Shown here piece by piece: positions 41,937-53,528 of a stretch of DNA of 64,000 nucleotides (position 1 is the first letter of the stretch; every line of letters starts with the position of its first letter). Made by a program: the position numbers and the translations under genes. The notes beneath the pieces are model-generated. The model ran no database searches and was not told the DNA's origin. It worked only from the letters and a program-made list of their open reading frames with translations. The stretch lies in NCBI RefSeq assembly GCF_000092225.1, contig NC_014158.1, positions 1,488,001 through 1,552,000 of the forward strand. The letters run 5' to 3'. The DNA comes from Tsukamurella paurometabola DSM 20162 (GTDB taxonomy: Bacteria > Actinomycetota > Actinomycetes > Mycobacteriales > Mycobacteriaceae).

Positions 41937-43581
41937 TCAGTCCCGCTGCGAGGCCTGGGCCTGAGCGGCGACACCGTCGAGGACGGCGGCGAGAGTGCCG
42001 AGACCGGCGACCGGTCCCTGCGTCGACCGGTACCAATCCAGCGGCGCTGTCACCGTGCCGCCCCAGGTGCCCAACCAACCCCGGAGATCGCCGAAGGCAT
42101 GGGCGTACGGGACCGCCCGCTCGAACAGTACCGGGCGCTGCTCCGGCGGCAGTGCGCTCACGTTCGTCGAGATCAGGTACTGCCGCATCCCGCCGATACC
42201 GGCGGCCAGGCGGCTGCCCGCCACCGTTCGGGCGGGCCACAGCAGCGCCGCCACGATCAGGCCCAGGCCCAGGATCAGCACCGCCAGGGCGTACAGCAGA
42301 CCGGTCCCGACGAAGGCGCACACCAGCGCTGCCACCGCGCCGATCTCCGCCACCGCGAAGGCGATCGCGGTGCGCCCGCCGAGGCCGGGACCGGCGTCGG
42401 AGCGCAGCCAGCCGCGTTCGACCACACTGGCGCGCGCCTGATCGGCGACCGCCACCAGATCGACCGGGCGCGCGCCGCCGGACAGCTCCGACACCGTGGT
42501 CGTCTCGGCACCGTCGGGCAACAGCGCTTCCACCACGGCACGTTCGGACGCGGTCACCGCGCCGTCGAGCGGAACGCGCCGCGAAATCTGGAAATCGCCA
42601 CCGGGCAGGGCCGCCAACCACAGGTAGCCCCGGACCGCGAGGTCGAGCACCGTCGCACCCACATCGGTGGGCCGCAGCCGCCCGCCGAGCAGTGTGCCGA
42701 CCTGACCGGGCAGCACGCCGTCGGGGGAGGCGAAGGCGACCCCTGTGCCTCCCGGCACCAGCAAGTCCGCGGTGGGGCCGGCCGAATCCGCGGCGACGCG
42801 GTCGGACCGGCGGCGCAGGAAGGCGTAGCCGGCGAGCGCGAGCGCGAGCACCGTGGCCACCGAGATCGCGATCAGCCCACCGGTATCCCGCTCGGGCTCC
42901 GCTGCGGTGGTCGCGGTGAACGTTGCGTCCGCTTTCACCGTGCCGGCGGGCAGCAGCGTGGTGAACACGGCCACCTTGCCGCGCGGCAGCCCGTTCTGCT
43001 GAGCGGAGACGACCCCCGACGCGTTCGTCTCAGTCAGAGTGCACAGCCGACGCTCACCCACCTGGCCGATGCCGCACAAGGGTGAATCGGGAGCGTCGCT
43101 GGGGGAAGCGAAGCGCATCGTCAGCTTGTCCAGGTCGACGGTGTACCCCGCCGCGATCGGCCAGGTGAATTGCTGGAGCTCGGGCCCGTCGGCAACGGTG
43201 CCGCGCACGGTGAATTCGACCGTCGTTCGGCCTCCTGGCGCCGTGACCTGCAGCGCACCGTCGGCCACGGTGGCGGTACCGTTGTCCGCTCGCGTCTGCG
43301 ACACCGTGAAATGCTGGGTCCGGTTGCCCTCCACCGGGACGTCGAGCGGTAGGCGCTGCGAGATCGGTTTGCCCTGGGGGGGTGGTGATCACGGTCTTCA
43401 CCGTGAGCGTGCCGTCGTCCTTGAGCTCGAGGGCCGTGTCGACCTCGACCCCGGTCGGTTCCGCCGCTGCGGGCCCCGCTCCGGCGGTCGCGAACAGCAC
43501 GCCGATCACCGCGATCGCCGCGAGCCACCCCCCACTGCGCCGCCGACCACTTCGACCCAGGTCTCGCCTGCCCTCCCACAT
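41937..43581 (-). pseudogene. DUF2207 membrane protein with homopolymer frameshift
   Basis: The start ATG 43581 leads a signal peptide (WLAAIAVIGVLFATAGAGPAAA) and VEVDTALELKDDGTLTVKTV; the frame is lost in a run of seven C on the coding strand (43376-43382). With six C it continues QGKPISQRLPLDVPVEGN and on to 41937, about 547 residues: an exported beta domain, one membrane helix near the middle, a cytoplasmic domain and further helices. DUF2207 function is unknown. A homopolymer indel may be a sequencing error or phase variation. Confidence 0.8.
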
Positions 43582-43627
43582 GTCTGGGTACAGTAACCGA
43601 CGTCCGGGGTGACCGAGGGGGAGAGTA

Positions 43628-44983
43628 GTGGGATATCCGCAGGATCCGAGTGGCCGTGGCGGCCCGGCCGCGCGGCGCCCCTACGTTCCCGTGCCACCAC
43701 CCGTGGCGCCCCGCCCCGCTCCGGTCCGCGGTGCCACCGGTCAGTACCGCGTGGCCGCCCGCCCGCGTCCCGCGACGGTTCCCCGACCACCGGTCCCGTC
43801 GGCGCCGCCTCGGCCCGTCATGCATCCGCAGTACCGACAGGTCCCCGCGCCACGGCGCCCCGTGCCTGCCGCCCCGCCCCGGGCTGTTCCCTACAACCAG
43901 TGGTCGATGCCGGCAGCCTCGCCCTACCGGCCGCCGGCCGGCCCCCGGCAGCCCACCTTGCCGGCCGGCTACCCGCCGCAGCCCGGTTGGCAGCATGCGG
44001 GATGGGCGCCGCGCCCGGCCGCCGCGAAGAACGACAACACCTGGCTGATCGTCCTGCTGATCACGATCGTCGTCCTGATCGCCATCCTGCTCGGTACCGC
44101 GGTGCTCTATCTCGGCGCCCGCTCCGGCACCGAGGCCGGGCCCACCACATCGGCGGCCCCGACCAGCACCGTCGACCGCACCACGAGCGCCACCCGCACC
44201 ACGGCGACCACCTCGACCACGTCGCCCGCAGGCACCGTCGCGGGTACGACGCCCACGGGTACCGCCGCGTTGCAGGGCAATCCGCTGTACGCAAGCGCCT
44301 CGACCGGCTTGATCACGCAGGCCTGCAACGCCGACGGCTGGCCCTCGACCAGCAGTGCCGGCAAGCGATTCTTCGACAGCATCGCCCCGTGCCTCGATCG
44401 GGCGTGGACCGCTGCGATGCGCTCGGCGAACCTGTCCTACCGGTCACCCACCGTGTTGGTGCCCACGGGCGATCTGATCAGTTCGCCCTGTGGCTCTGTC
44501 AACCTGGCGACCGAGAACGTGGCCGCGTTCTACTGCCCCACCAACGAGACGCTGTACATGCCCCCGAAGGGCTTGGACGTGGACCGGTACGGCAACAAGC
44601 CGGTGATCTACCTCGCGGTGTTCGCTCACGAGTACGGCCACCACGTCCAACGCGTCAGCGGAATCATCACCGCGCAGACTCGGATCGAACGGCAGTACGG
44701 ACGCATGTCCGACCGCGGTTTGGAATCGTCGCGCCGCCTGGAACTGCAGGCGCAGTGCTTCAGTGGGCTGCTGGTGAAATCGGTCAGCGACACCGGCGGC
44801 CAGTTCACCCGAGCCGATTACCCCACCGCCTACGAGGATCAGCAGCGCGGCGATCGCCCCGGCGACCCCGACCGCACGCACGGCACCTCCGCGCATTCGC
44901 AGGCCTGGTGGGATACCGGGTACCAGACGAATCGGCTGGCCCGCTGCAACACGTGGTCGGCATCGCCGACCGACGTGGCCTGA
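43628..44983 (+). CDS. Membrane-anchored neutral zinc metallopeptidase (YpfJ family)
   Basis: GTG 43628 follows GGGGGAGAG and gives 451 residues. A 135-residue Pro/Ala/Arg-rich cytoplasmic N-terminus is followed by one membrane helix (WLIVLLITIVVLIAILLGTAVLYL), a Thr/Ser-rich linker, and an extracellular peptidase domain with HEYGHHVQ (HExxH) and a downstream RRLELQAQCFSG helix with the likely third ligand Glu. YpfJ-type peptidases are little characterised. It is divergent from the DUF2207 gene with 46 bp between starts. Confidence 0.9.
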   Translation: MGYPQDPSGRGGPAARRPYVPVPPPVAPRPAPVRGATGQYRVAARPRPATVPRPPVPSAPPRPVMHPQYRQVPAPRRPVPAAPPRAVPYNQWSMPAASPYRPPAGPRQPTLPAGYPPQPGWQHAGWAPRPAAAKNDNTWLIVLLITIVVLIAILLGTAVLYLGARSGTEAGPTTSAAPTSTVDRTTSATRTTATTSTTSPAGTVAGTTPTGTAALQGNPLYASASTGLITQACNADGWPSTSSAGKRFFDSIAPCLDRAWTAAMRSANLSYRSPTVLVPTGDLISSPCGSVNLATENVAAFYCPTNETLYMPPKGLDVDRYGNKPVIYLAVFAHEYGHHVQRVSGIITAQTRIERQYGRMSDRGLESSRRLELQAQCFSGLLVKSVSDTGGQFTRADYPTAYEDQQRGDRPGDPDRTHGTSAHSQAWWDTGYQTNRLARCNTWSASPTDVA

Positions 44984-45019
44984 GCAAAAGCCCGGCGTCG
45001 GCCGCCGGCGTGCACTGAC

Positions 45020-45025
45020 TAGAAT
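45020..45025 (+). promoter_or_regulatory. Putative -10 box of a leaderless valS message
   Basis: TAGAAT ends six bases before the valS GTG, with no ribosome site between. The start of transcription would fall at or next to the start codon, giving a leaderless mRNA, which actinobacteria translate well. Confidence 0.55.
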
Positions 45026-45031
45026 CGTGGA

Positions 45032-47713
45032 GTGACTACTCCGCCGCTGAAGCCCGTCGACCGCCTCCCCTCCTCGTGGGATCCGGGCGCCGTAGAGGGC
45101 GAGATCTACAACGGCTGGGTGGACGCGGGCTATTTCACTGCCGATAGCTCCTCGCCGAAGCCGGCGTTCTCCGTGGTGCTGCCGCCGCCGAACGTGACCG
45201 GCAGTCTGCACCTCGGACACGCCCTCGATCAGACCATCACGGACGCGCTGTGCCGCCGCAAGCGGATGCAGGGCTACGAGGTGCTCTGGCTGCCCGGCAC
45301 CGACCACGCCGGCATCGCCACGCAGTCGCTGGTCGAGAAGCAACTCACCGCGGAGGGCACCTCCCGCCGCGAGATCGGCCGTGAGCAGTTCCTCGCGCGC
45401 GCCTGGGCCTTCAAAGAGGCCAGCCACGGCAACATCACGGGCCAGATGCGCCGGATCGGCGTGGGCATCGACTGGTCACGTGAGCGGTTCACCATGGACG
45501 AGGGCCTCTCGCGTGCCGTGCAGACCATCTTCAAGCAGCTCTTCGATGCCGGCCTGATCTACCGCGCCGAACGCCTGGTGAATTGGTCGCCCGTCCTGCA
45601 GACCGGTATCTCCGACCTCGAGGTCGACCACAAGGAGGTCGACGGTGAGCTGGTCTCGTTCCGCTACGGCTCCCTCAACGACGATGAGCCACACATCGTG
45701 TGCGCCACCACCCGTCTGGAGACGATGCTGGGCGATACCGCCATCGCCGTCCACCCGGATGATGAGCGCTACCGGGATCTGATCGGCACCAGCCTGGCGC
45801 ACCCGTTCGTGGACCGCCGTATCCCGGTGATCGCCGACGACTACGTGGACCCCGAATTCGGTTCCGGTGCAGTGAAGATCACCCCTGCGCACGATCCGAA
45901 CGACTTCGCCATCGGGCAGCGACACGACCTGCCGATGCTCACGATCATGGACGAGACCGCCCACATCGCGGGTACCGGAACGCAATTCGACGGCCTCGAT
46001 CGCTTCGCCGCCCGGAAGGCTATCCGCGAGGCGCTCGCCGCGCAGGGCCGCATCGTCAAGGAGGTGCGTCCGTACCGGCACAGTGTCGGTCACAGCGAGC
46101 GCTCCGGCGAGCCCATCGAGCCCCGCCTGTCCATGCAGTGGTGGGTCAAGGTGGATCACCTGGCGAAGGCCGCCGGCGACGCGGTCCGGGACGGCGAGAC
46201 CACGATCGTCCCCGAGCATCTCGCGCCCCGGTTCTTCGCCTGGGTCGACGACATGCACGACTGGAACATCTCCCGGCAGCTGTGGTGGGGTCACCGGATC
46301 CCCGTCTGGTACGGCCCTGCCGACGCCGACGGCAACCGCGAGGTGGTCTGCTGCGGACCGGACGACACCCCGCCCGCGGGCTATGAGCAAGATCCGGACG
46401 TTCTCGACACCTGGTTCAGCTCAGGCCTTTTCCCGTTCTCCACCATGGGATGGCCGGAACAGACCGCCGACCTGGCGAAGTTCTATCCCACGTCCACCCT
46501 GGTCACTGGCTACGACATCATCTTCTTCTGGGTGGCCCGGATGATGATGTTCGGCACCTTCATCGGCGAGCAGCCCTCGGCCCCCGGCGCAGTGCCCTTC
46601 CACGAGGTCCTCCTGCACGGCCTGGTGCGCGACGAGTTCGGCAAGAAGATGTCCAAGTCGAAGGGCAACGGCATCGATCCCCTGGACTGGGTCGACGAGT
46701 ACGGCGCCGACGCGCTGCGTTTCACCCTGGCCCGAGGCACCATTCCCGGTGCCGACCTCAATGTGGGCGCCGACGCCGCTGCTTCGTCGAAGAAGTTCGC
46801 CACCAAGCTGTTCAACGCCACCAAGTTGGCGCTGATGAACGATGCACGCGTGGGTGAACTGCCCGATCGCTCCTCGCTCACCGACGCCGACCGCTGGATC
46901 CTGGACCGGCTCGCCGCGACCCAGGCCGATGCCGATGCCGCCCTCGACGCCAACGAGCTCGGCAAGGCCTGCGAGGCGCTGTATCACTTCGCGTGGGATG
47001 AACTGTGCGATTGGTACCTCGAGATCGCGAAGCTGCAACTGCAGGATGCAGGCCTCGCCGAGAGCACCCGTCTGGTGCTCGGCAAAGCCCTCGACGTGGT
47101 GCTCCGCTTGCTGCATCCCACGATGCCCTTCGTCACCGAGGTGCTGTGGAAGGCGCTGACGGGTGAGCAGTCGCTGGTGATCGCGTCCTGGCCGAGCCGG
47201 GATTGGGCGCCGGCCGAGACCCCCACCGATGGAATCGAATCCGCGCGACGCTTCGCCGACCTGCAGCGACTGGTCACCGAGATCCGACGGTTCCGTAGCG
47301 ATCAGTTGCTCAAGCCCGGGCAGCGGGTGGCCGCGCGGCTCACCGGCCTCGACGAGGCCGGGCTCAGCTCGCTCGAGGCCGCCGCCACGAGCCTGTGCCG
47401 GCTCACCCCGCCCGAGGACGGCTTCGGTGCCACTGCCTCGCTCGAGGTGCGCCTCGTGGGCGGCACTGTGACCGTCGAGCTGGACACGTCGGGCACCGTC
47501 GATCTCGGTGCCGAGCGTGCCCGTCTGGAGAAGGATCTCAAGGCGGCGCAGAAGGAATTCGACGGTACATCGGCCAAACTGGGCAATGAGGCCTTCCTCG
47601 CCAAGGCCCCGGATGCCGTGGTCGAGAAGATCCGCGCGCGGCAGACCGTCGCACAGGAAGAGGTCGAGCGGCTCACCGGCCGCATCGCACAGCTCGGAGG
47701 GACCACGGCGTGA
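45032..47713 (+). CDS. valS: Valyl-tRNA synthetase
   Basis: The protein has 893 residues, normal for bacterial ValRS. The class Ia catalytic motifs are seen: [18 protein letters not shown] (HIGH, here HLGH) and [14 protein letters not shown] (KMSKS). The editing CP1 domain lies between, an anticodon-binding helical domain follows (about 620-770), and a C-terminal coiled-coil arm closes ([19 protein letters not shown]). It charges tRNA-Val and hydrolyses mischarged Thr. It overlaps folC by 4 bp (GTGA). Confidence 0.98.
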   Translation: MTTPPLKPVDRLPSSWDPGAVEGEIYNGWVDAGYFTADSSSPKPAFSVVLPPPNVTGSLHLGHALDQTITDALCRRKRMQGYEVLWLPGTDHAGIATQSLVEKQLTAEGTSRREIGREQFLARAWAFKEASHGNITGQMRRIGVGIDWSRERFTMDEGLSRAVQTIFKQLFDAGLIYRAERLVNWSPVLQTGISDLEVDHKEVDGELVSFRYGSLNDDEPHIVCATTRLETMLGDTAIAVHPDDERYRDLIGTSLAHPFVDRRIPVIADDYVDPEFGSGAVKITPAHDPNDFAIGQRHDLPMLTIMDETAHIAGTGTQFDGLDRFAARKAIREALAAQGRIVKEVRPYRHSVGHSERSGEPIEPRLSMQWWVKVDHLAKAAGDAVRDGETTIVPEHLAPRFFAWVDDMHDWNISRQLWWGHRIPVWYGPADADGNREVVCCGPDDTPPAGYEQDPDVLDTWFSSGLFPFSTMGWPEQTADLAKFYPTSTLVTGYDIIFFWVARMMMFGTFIGEQPSAPGAVPFHEVLLHGLVRDEFGKKMSKSKGNGIDPLDWVDEYGADALRFTLARGTIPGADLNVGADAAASSKKFATKLFNATKLALMNDARVGELPDRSSLTDADRWILDRLAATQADADAALDANELGKACEALYHFAWDELCDWYLEIAKLQLQDAGLAESTRLVLGKALDVVLRLLHPTMPFVTEVLWKALTGEQSLVIASWPSRDWAPAETPTDGIESARRFADLQRLVTEIRRFRSDQLLKPGQRVAARLTGLDEAGLSSLEAAATSLCRLTPPEDGFGATASLEVRLVGGTVTVELDTSGTVDLGAERARLEKDLKAAQKEFDGTSAKLGNEAFLAKAPDAVVEKIRARQTVAQEEVERLTGRIAQLGGTTA

Positions 47714-49125
47714 CGGTGCCCGCCTTCGCCGCCGATCCCGACGATCTCGCCGATCTCGCTCAGGTCGAGGCCGAGCTCGATCAGCGCTGGCCGGAGACCA
47801 AGATCGAACCCTCGCTGGCTCGCATCTCGGCGCTCATGCAACTGCTCGGCTCCCCACAGGACGCATATCCTTCGATCCAGATCGCGGGCACCAACGGCAA
47901 GTCCTCGACGGCGCGGATGATCGATTCGCTGCTGCTGGCCTTTTCACGCCGCACCGGCCGGATCACCAGCCCGCACCTGCAACTCGCCACCGAGCGCATC
48001 GCGATCGACGGTGTCCCGCTCACCGCCAAGCAGTACGTCGAGACCTACCGAGAACTCGAGCCCTACATCGAACTCGTCGACCAGCAGTCCGAGGCCGCCG
48101 ACGGCCCCCGGATGAGCAAGTTCGAAGTGCTCACCGCGATGGCCTTCGCAGCGTTCGCGGAGGCCCCCGTCGATGTGGCGGTCGTCGAGGTCGGTCTGGG
48201 GGGTACCTGGGACGCCACGAACGTCGTGACCGCCGAGGTCGCCGTCATCACCCCGATCGGGCTCGACCATGTGGAGATCTTGGGCCCCGATCTCACGTCG
48301 ATCGCAGGTGAGAAGGCGGGCATCGTCAAGCGCGCACCGGAGCGGTTGATTCCCAAGGACACCGTGATGATCGTCGGCAAGCAGGAACCTGCCGCCATGG
48401 ACGTGCTGTTGCACAAGGCGGTCGAGACCGATGCCGCAGTGGCCCGCGAAGGCTCCGAGTTCGCCGTGATCGAACGCCGGATGGCGGTGGGTGGGCAGCA
48501 ACTGAGCCTGCAGGGGCTCGGCGGCGTCTACGAGGACATCTTCCTGCCGCTGCACGGCGAGCACCAGGCCAACAACGCGGCCACGGCGCTCGCCGCCGTC
48601 GAGGCCTTCTTCGGCGCCGGTGCCGATCAGCAGCTCGATGTGGACACCGTGCGCGAGGGCTTCGCCACGGTGATCTCGCCCGGACGCCTCGAGCGCGTCC
48701 GGACCGCGCCGACGGTGTTCATCGACGCGGCCCACAACCCGCACGGCGCGCAGGCACTGGCGCGAACCGTGCAGAGCGAGTTCGACTTCCGCACCCTGAT
48801 CGGCGTGGTGTCGGTGTTCGCCGACAAGGACGCGGTGGGGATCCTCACCGAAATCGAACCCGTCCTCGACACAGTGGTGGTCACGCACAACGGGTCCCCG
48901 CGCGCACTCGAGGTCGAGCGGCTCGCCGCGATCGCCGAGGAGATCTTCGGTGAGGATCGCGTGGTCACCGCCCCCACCATGGTCGATGCGGTGGAGACCG
49001 CAGTGGCCCTGGCCGACCAGGAATCCGACGATGAGGACCCCGCTTCCGGCGTGGGCGTACTCATCACCGGATCCGTGGTCACCGCGGGCGCCGCACGCTC
49101 GCTGTTCGGAAAGGAACCCCAGTGA
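47710..49125 (+). CDS. folC: Folylpolyglutamate synthase / dihydrofolate synthase
   Basis: The protein has 471 residues. The ATP-binding loop [13 protein letters not shown] is near 60, the Mur-ligase-type [14 protein letters not shown] follows, then [15 protein letters not shown] and DGAHN-like [10 protein letters not shown] in the C-terminal domain. It adds glutamates to folates and completes dihydrofolate. GTG overlaps the valS stop, and its own stop overlaps the next GTG. Confidence 0.96.
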   Translation: MTVPAFAADPDDLADLAQVEAELDQRWPETKIEPSLARISALMQLLGSPQDAYPSIQIAGTNGKSSTARMIDSLLLAFSRRTGRITSPHLQLATERIAIDGVPLTAKQYVETYRELEPYIELVDQQSEAADGPRMSKFEVLTAMAFAAFAEAPVDVAVVEVGLGGTWDATNVVTAEVAVITPIGLDHVEILGPDLTSIAGEKAGIVKRAPERLIPKDTVMIVGKQEPAAMDVLLHKAVETDAAVAREGSEFAVIERRMAVGGQQLSLQGLGGVYEDIFLPLHGEHQANNAATALAAVEAFFGAGADQQLDVDTVREGFATVISPGRLERVRTAPTVFIDAAHNPHGAQALARTVQSEFDFRTLIGVVSVFADKDAVGILTEIEPVLDTVVVTHNGSPRALEVERLAAIAEEIFGEDRVVTAPTMVDAVETAVALADQESDDEDPASGVGVLITGSVVTAGAARSLFGKEPQ

Positions 49126-49523
49126 CCCAGCCGCAGCGGTTCACCCCGCCCCCCAAGGATCCGTGGAAGAGTTTCCGCGGCATCCTCTCCGGCACGCTGA
49201 TCCTCGAGATGATCGTGATCCTGCTGGCGCTGCCGGTGGTGTTCAAACTCTCGCCGGGGATGACCGGCCTCAAGGTGGCGTACGTGCTGCTGCTCGCCGC
49301 CGCCTGCTTCGCTGGGTGCATGGTGGTGAAGAAGCCGTGGGCGATTCCCGCGTTCTGCGCGCTGCAGGTGGCCGTGATCGCCGGATGGATCGTGCATCCG
49401 GGCATCGGCGGGGTCGGCATCGTCTTCGCCATCGTGTGGGGCTACATCGTGTTCATCGAACGCGACGTGAAGAAGCGGATCGTCGAGGGCCGGCTGCCCG
49501 GCCAGGAGCCCATCACCGACTGA
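49122..49523 (+). CDS. DUF4233 membrane protein
   Basis: The protein has 133 residues and four membrane helices after a Pro-rich start ([32 protein letters not shown]). That opening and its place directly after folC identify DUF4233, conserved in this position across Mycobacteriales. Function unknown. The GTG start overlaps the folC stop. Confidence 0.9.
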   Translation: MTQPQRFTPPPKDPWKSFRGILSGTLILEMIVILLALPVVFKLSPGMTGLKVAYVLLLAAACFAGCMVVKKPWAIPAFCALQVAVIAGWIVHPGIGGVGIVFAIVWGYIVFIERDVKKRIVEGRLPGQEPITD

Positions 49524-49641
49524 GGTCACGAACCCGGGCTCAGGTGAGAACGCGTCGGGATTTCGCCCTCGTGCCTGTCGTTCAACCCGAAATCCTGAGC
49601 GGCCTGACGCGGCGAGAAGGTCCACCGCTACGCTGTGTGCC

Positions 49642-50052
49642 GTGACTGAGCGGACTCTGATTCTGATCAAGCCCGACGGCGTGCGACGCGGCCTGACCGG
49701 CGACATCCTGGCGCGTATCGAGCGGAAGGGCCTGACCATCGTGGCCCTCGAGCTCAAGAACGTCTCCACCGAGGTGGCCGAGGGCCACTACGCCGAGCAC
49801 AAGGACAAGCCCTTCTTCGGCTCCCTGCTCGACTTCATCACCTCGGGACCGGTTGTCGCGGCCGTCCTGGAGGGCCCGCGTGCGATCGCCGCGTTCCGGC
49901 AGATCGCGGGCGGCACGGACCCGGTCGAGAAGGCGACGCCGGGCACCATCCGCGGCGACTTCGGCTTGGAGACCCAGGAGAACCTCGTGCACGGTTCCGA
50001 CTCGCCCGAGTCGGCCGCCCGCGAGATCGCCCTGTGGTTCCCCGGTCTCTGA
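49642..50052 (+). CDS. ndk: Nucleoside diphosphate kinase
   Basis: The protein has 136 residues. It opens with [20 protein letters not shown], and the active-site histidine is in [21 protein letters not shown] (about 115). It balances NTP pools by ping-pong phosphotransfer. GTG is close behind TACGCT, so the message may be leaderless. Confidence 0.97.
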   Translation: MTERTLILIKPDGVRRGLTGDILARIERKGLTIVALELKNVSTEVAEGHYAEHKDKPFFGSLLDFITSGPVVAAVLEGPRAIAAFRQIAGGTDPVEKATPGTIRGDFGLETQENLVHGSDSPESAAREIALWFPGL

Positions 50053-50393
50053 CCTGTGGGTAGCCGCCGACGGCGACTGACTCGCCGTCCCATCACACAC
50101 ATCCATCACGGGCCCGTGTCGCGCTCTCCGCGCGGCGCGGGCCCGATCCTTTCCCGCTTCGTATTCTCCGTGTGGGATAATGAGTGCGGACGCACGTCGA
50201 TGCGCGCAAACCCGCGCAGCGTCGACCGGCCCGGCTTGCTCGCTGATTCGTCGAGCGGGCGTGCGCCACGCACGAAGACACGTGCAGACCTTGACAAACG
50301 TGGGGCGGTAGGAGACTTCGCCCGCACCACACGAACACGCCCCCGCGTGGCCGCGACATCAGTGACGCGCCCGGGGGTCGGTAGGAGATTTGA
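50053..50393 (+). promoter_or_regulatory. Long leader/promoter region of rne
   Basis: This stretch is 341 bp without a convincing gene. A possible extended -10 box TGTGGGATAAT lies near 50168-50178, which would give a leader of about 210 nt. A short sequence GGTAGGAGAYTT occurs twice, near 50307 and 50382, the second being the rne ribosome site. RNase E messages are often autoregulated through long leaders. Confidence 0.5.
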
Positions 50394-53300
50394 GTGGCCG
50401 ACACACCGTCGCCGGAAGAACAGAACAACGAAGCTCGGGAGGAGTTCCCGCAGAAGTTGCGCGTGCACGCGCTCGCTCGTCTGTTGGGACTGACCAGCAA
50501 GGAGGTGCTCGCGCACCTCGGTGACCTCGGTTTCGTCGCGCGCAGCGCGCACTCGAGCATCGATCGCAGCGCCGCCGAGCGGGTGCGCGACCGGATCGCC
50601 GAACTCGCGGCCGCCCCCGATGGCGCCGCCACCCCCGAGGCGCCCGCGGAGACCGAGGCCTCGCACGGGTCACCAGCCGAGACTCCGGCCCCCGCCGACG
50701 AGACTCCGTCGTTGTTCTCCGCGCTCGCCGCCCCGGCCCCAGCCGCCGAGTCCGCGACCACGCAGGCAGTCGACACCACGGTTCCGCTGTTCCTGCAGCC
50801 CGAGGCCGACGCCGCGCCGCGTCGCCGCACCCGCAGCCGGGCCAAGGCCGAGCCGAAGAACGATGAGGTCACCGAGGCGTCCGATCAGGCCGCTTCCGAG
50901 GCGCAGCCGGCCGCGACGGGCGAACAGGACGCCGCGGATGCCGACGCCGCTAACGGGGCCGACGCAACCGAGGCGCAGAGCGATGCCCCGTCGGGCGAGA
51001 GCACCGACGATGACAACGGCGGCAACCGCCGACGTCGCCGCGGCCGCCGCGGACGCGGCCGGGGTCGGGGCGAGAACGCCGATGAGCAGGACTCCGCGAA
51101 CGACGAGGATGCCGCCGACGCCACGCCCGAGAAGGCGGATCAGCCCCCCGCGCCGGAGAAGGCCGACGGTGAGGACTCGACCGCCGAGAACAAGGACGAC
51201 GAGTCCGAGGGTGACGACGTCGAGGATGTCACCGACGGCAGCTCGCGTCGCCGTCGCCGTCGCCGTCGCCGCCGCGGTGGGGGAGACGACGCCGACAGCG
51301 CCGCCAGCGACGATCCGCCGAACACCGTGGTGCACGAGCGCGAACCCCGGCAGAAGTCACGGCGCGACGAGGTGCGCGGCATCAGCGGTTCCACGCGCCT
51401 GGAGGCCAAGCGACAGCGCCGCCGCGACGGCCGCGATACCGTGCGCCGCCGCCCGCCGATCCTCACCGAATCCGAGTTCCTGGCTCGCCGCGAGGCCGTC
51501 GACCGCGTGATGGTGGTGCGCGAACGCACCAAGGTCGGGCCGTCGGAAGGCCAGGACGGCCACACCGTGCCGCACCCGCAGGACTACACGCAGGTCGCCG
51601 TGCTCGAAGACGGTGTGCTCGTCGAGCACTTTGTCACCTCGTCCAGTTCGGCGTCGATGGTGGGCAACATCTACCTCGGCCGCGTGCAGAACGTGCTGCC
51701 CTCGATGGAGGCGGCCTTCGTCGACATCGGCCGTGGCCGCAACGGCGTCCTGTACGCCGGCGAGGTGAACTGGGACGCTGCCGGACTCGATGGCAACGCC
51801 CGCAAGATCGAGCAGGCGCTCAAGCCCGGCGACCAGGTTCTCGTTCAGGTCTCCAAGGATCCGGTGGGCCACAAGGGCGCCCGCCTGACCACGCAGATCT
51901 CGCTGGCCGGGCGCTTCCTGGTGTACGTGCCCGGTGGCGGCTCCGCGGGTATCTCCCGCAAGCTCCCCGACACCGAGCGCAAGCGCCTGAAGGAGATCCT
52001 CAAGGAGATCGTCCCGGCCGATGCGGGCGTGATCATTCGCACCGCGTCGGAGGGCGTGAGCGCCGAGGAGCTGGCGGGTGATGTCTCGCGGTTGCAGGCG
52101 CAGTGGGCCGAGATCGAGGAGGCCTCCAAGGCGAAGGGGGTGCGCGCGCTCTACGAGGAGCCCGACCTCCTGGTCAAGGTGGTGCGCGACCTGTTCAACG
52201 AGGACTTCAGCAAGCTCGTCATCGAGGGCGGCACCGCCTGGGGCACCGTGGAGAAGTACGTCTCCACGGTCGCTCCCGACCTGATGCCCCGCGTCGAGCG
52301 GTTCGAGAAGCGGCACGCCGACGCCCCCGATGTCTTCGCGGCCTACCGGATCGACGAGCAACTGGCCAAGGCCCTCGACCGCAAGGTGTGGCTGCCCTCG
52401 GGCGGCACCCTGGTGATCGACCGCACCGAGGCCATGACCGTGGTCGACGTGAACACCGGCAAGTTCACCGGCTCCGGCGGCAACCTGGAGGAGACGGTCA
52501 CCCGTAACAACCTCGAGGCGGCCGAGGAGATCGTGCGGCAGATGCGCCTGCGCGACATCGGCGGCATGATCGTCGTCGACTTCATCGATATGGTCCTGGA
52601 GTCGAACCGCGACCTGGTGTTGCGGCGCCTGACCGAGGCCCTGGGCCGCGATCGCACTCGCCATCAGGTCTCCGAGGTCACCTCGCTGGGCTTGGTGCAG
52701 ATGACCCGCAAGCGGATCGGCACCGGCCTCGTCGAGGCCTTCTCCACGCCGTGCCAGGCCTGCTCGGGCCGCGGCATCATCATCCACGCGGATCCGGTCG
52801 AGACCGCGGGTGGCGACGACTCCGGTCGTTCGGGCGAGAAGTCCGAGGGCAGCCGCAAGAAGCGCAAGCGTTCGAAGTCCGACGGTGCGCAGCAGCCCGT
52901 CGTCGCGCCGAAGGACGACAAGGCGGCCCATAAGAGCGAGCACCCGATGTTCAAGGCGATGGCGCAGCATCACGACGACGAGGACTCCACTCCCGTCGAC
53001 GGTGCGCAGGACGGCGAGGCGGTGGCCGAGGCGCCCGCCGACGCGGGGAAGCCGGCGGAGCAGAGCACCGAGCCCACGCAGGAACCCAAGCGCGAGCGTC
53101 GTCGTCGGCGTGAGCCGAAGCAGGACGCGCCGAGCCAGGCGGCGACGATCGAGTCGGCGCCGACCGAGACCGCGCCGGCCCCGCAGGCCGCCGCCGAGTC
53201 GACCCCGGCCGCACCGGTGGCCGCTGAGCCGGCGGCTGCGGAACCGGCCTCCGCCGTGGCGCCGTCGGCACCGCGTCGCCGCCGGGTCGCCCGCAAAGCG

Positions 53301-53516
53301 CCCACCACCACGTCGGCGGCGGCACAGACGATCGTCGTCGACCTGGCTCAGGAGGCCCCGGGTGCACCGGCGGTCACCGCTCCGGCGGCAGACGGTGCGG
53401 GGGAGACCGCCGCCGAACCCGCCCGTAAGCGAGCGCGCCGCCGCGCGGCCGCCCGCCCGGCGGGCCCTGCGGCCGGTGGAAGTGACACTGCTGACAAGAC
53501 GGACCAGCCGGTTTGA
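50394..53516 (+). CDS. rne: Ribonuclease E/G
   Basis: GTG 50394 follows AGGAGATTTGA and gives 1040 residues. An IF2-N-like helical domain (about 22-65) and a long acidic and Arg-rich disordered part (about 66-380) precede the catalytic core: S1 domain from about 400 (VAVLEDGVLVEHF, GNIYLGRVQNVLPSMEAAFVDIG), the DNase I-like motif TVVDVNTGKFTG near 682 with catalytic Asp, VVDFIDM, and zinc-link CQACSGRG near 786. A disordered, Arg/Pro/Ala-rich tail (from about 800) is probably the degradosome and RNA scaffold. It is central in mRNA and rRNA processing. Confidence 0.97.
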   Translation: MADTPSPEEQNNEAREEFPQKLRVHALARLLGLTSKEVLAHLGDLGFVARSAHSSIDRSAAERVRDRIAELAAAPDGAATPEAPAETEASHGSPAETPAPADETPSLFSALAAPAPAAESATTQAVDTTVPLFLQPEADAAPRRRTRSRAKAEPKNDEVTEASDQAASEAQPAATGEQDAADADAANGADATEAQSDAPSGESTDDDNGGNRRRRRGRRGRGRGRGENADEQDSANDEDAADATPEKADQPPAPEKADGEDSTAENKDDESEGDDVEDVTDGSSRRRRRRRRRRGGGDDADSAASDDPPNTVVHEREPRQKSRRDEVRGISGSTRLEAKRQRRRDGRDTVRRRPPILTESEFLARREAVDRVMVVRERTKVGPSEGQDGHTVPHPQDYTQVAVLEDGVLVEHFVTSSSSASMVGNIYLGRVQNVLPSMEAAFVDIGRGRNGVLYAGEVNWDAAGLDGNARKIEQALKPGDQVLVQVSKDPVGHKGARLTTQISLAGRFLVYVPGGGSAGISRKLPDTERKRLKEILKEIVPADAGVIIRTASEGVSAEELAGDVSRLQAQWAEIEEASKAKGVRALYEEPDLLVKVVRDLFNEDFSKLVIEGGTAWGTVEKYVSTVAPDLMPRVERFEKRHADAPDVFAAYRIDEQLAKALDRKVWLPSGGTLVIDRTEAMTVVDVNTGKFTGSGGNLEETVTRNNLEAAEEIVRQMRLRDIGGMIVVDFIDMVLESNRDLVLRRLTEALGRDRTRHQVSEVTSLGLVQMTRKRIGTGLVEAFSTPCQACSGRGIIIHADPVETAGGDDSGRSGEKSEGSRKKRKRSKSDGAQQPVVAPKDDKAAHKSEHPMFKAMAQHHDDEDSTPVDGAQDGEAVAEAPADAGKPAEQSTEPTQEPKRERRRRREPKQDAPSQAATIESAPTETAPAPQAAAESTPAAPVAAEPAAAEPASAVAPSAPRRRRVARKAPTTTSAAAQTIVVDLAQEAPGAPAVTAPAADGAGETAAEPARKRARRRAAARPAGPAAGGSDTADKTDQPV

Positions 53517-53528
53517 CCCTGGTTGTGG

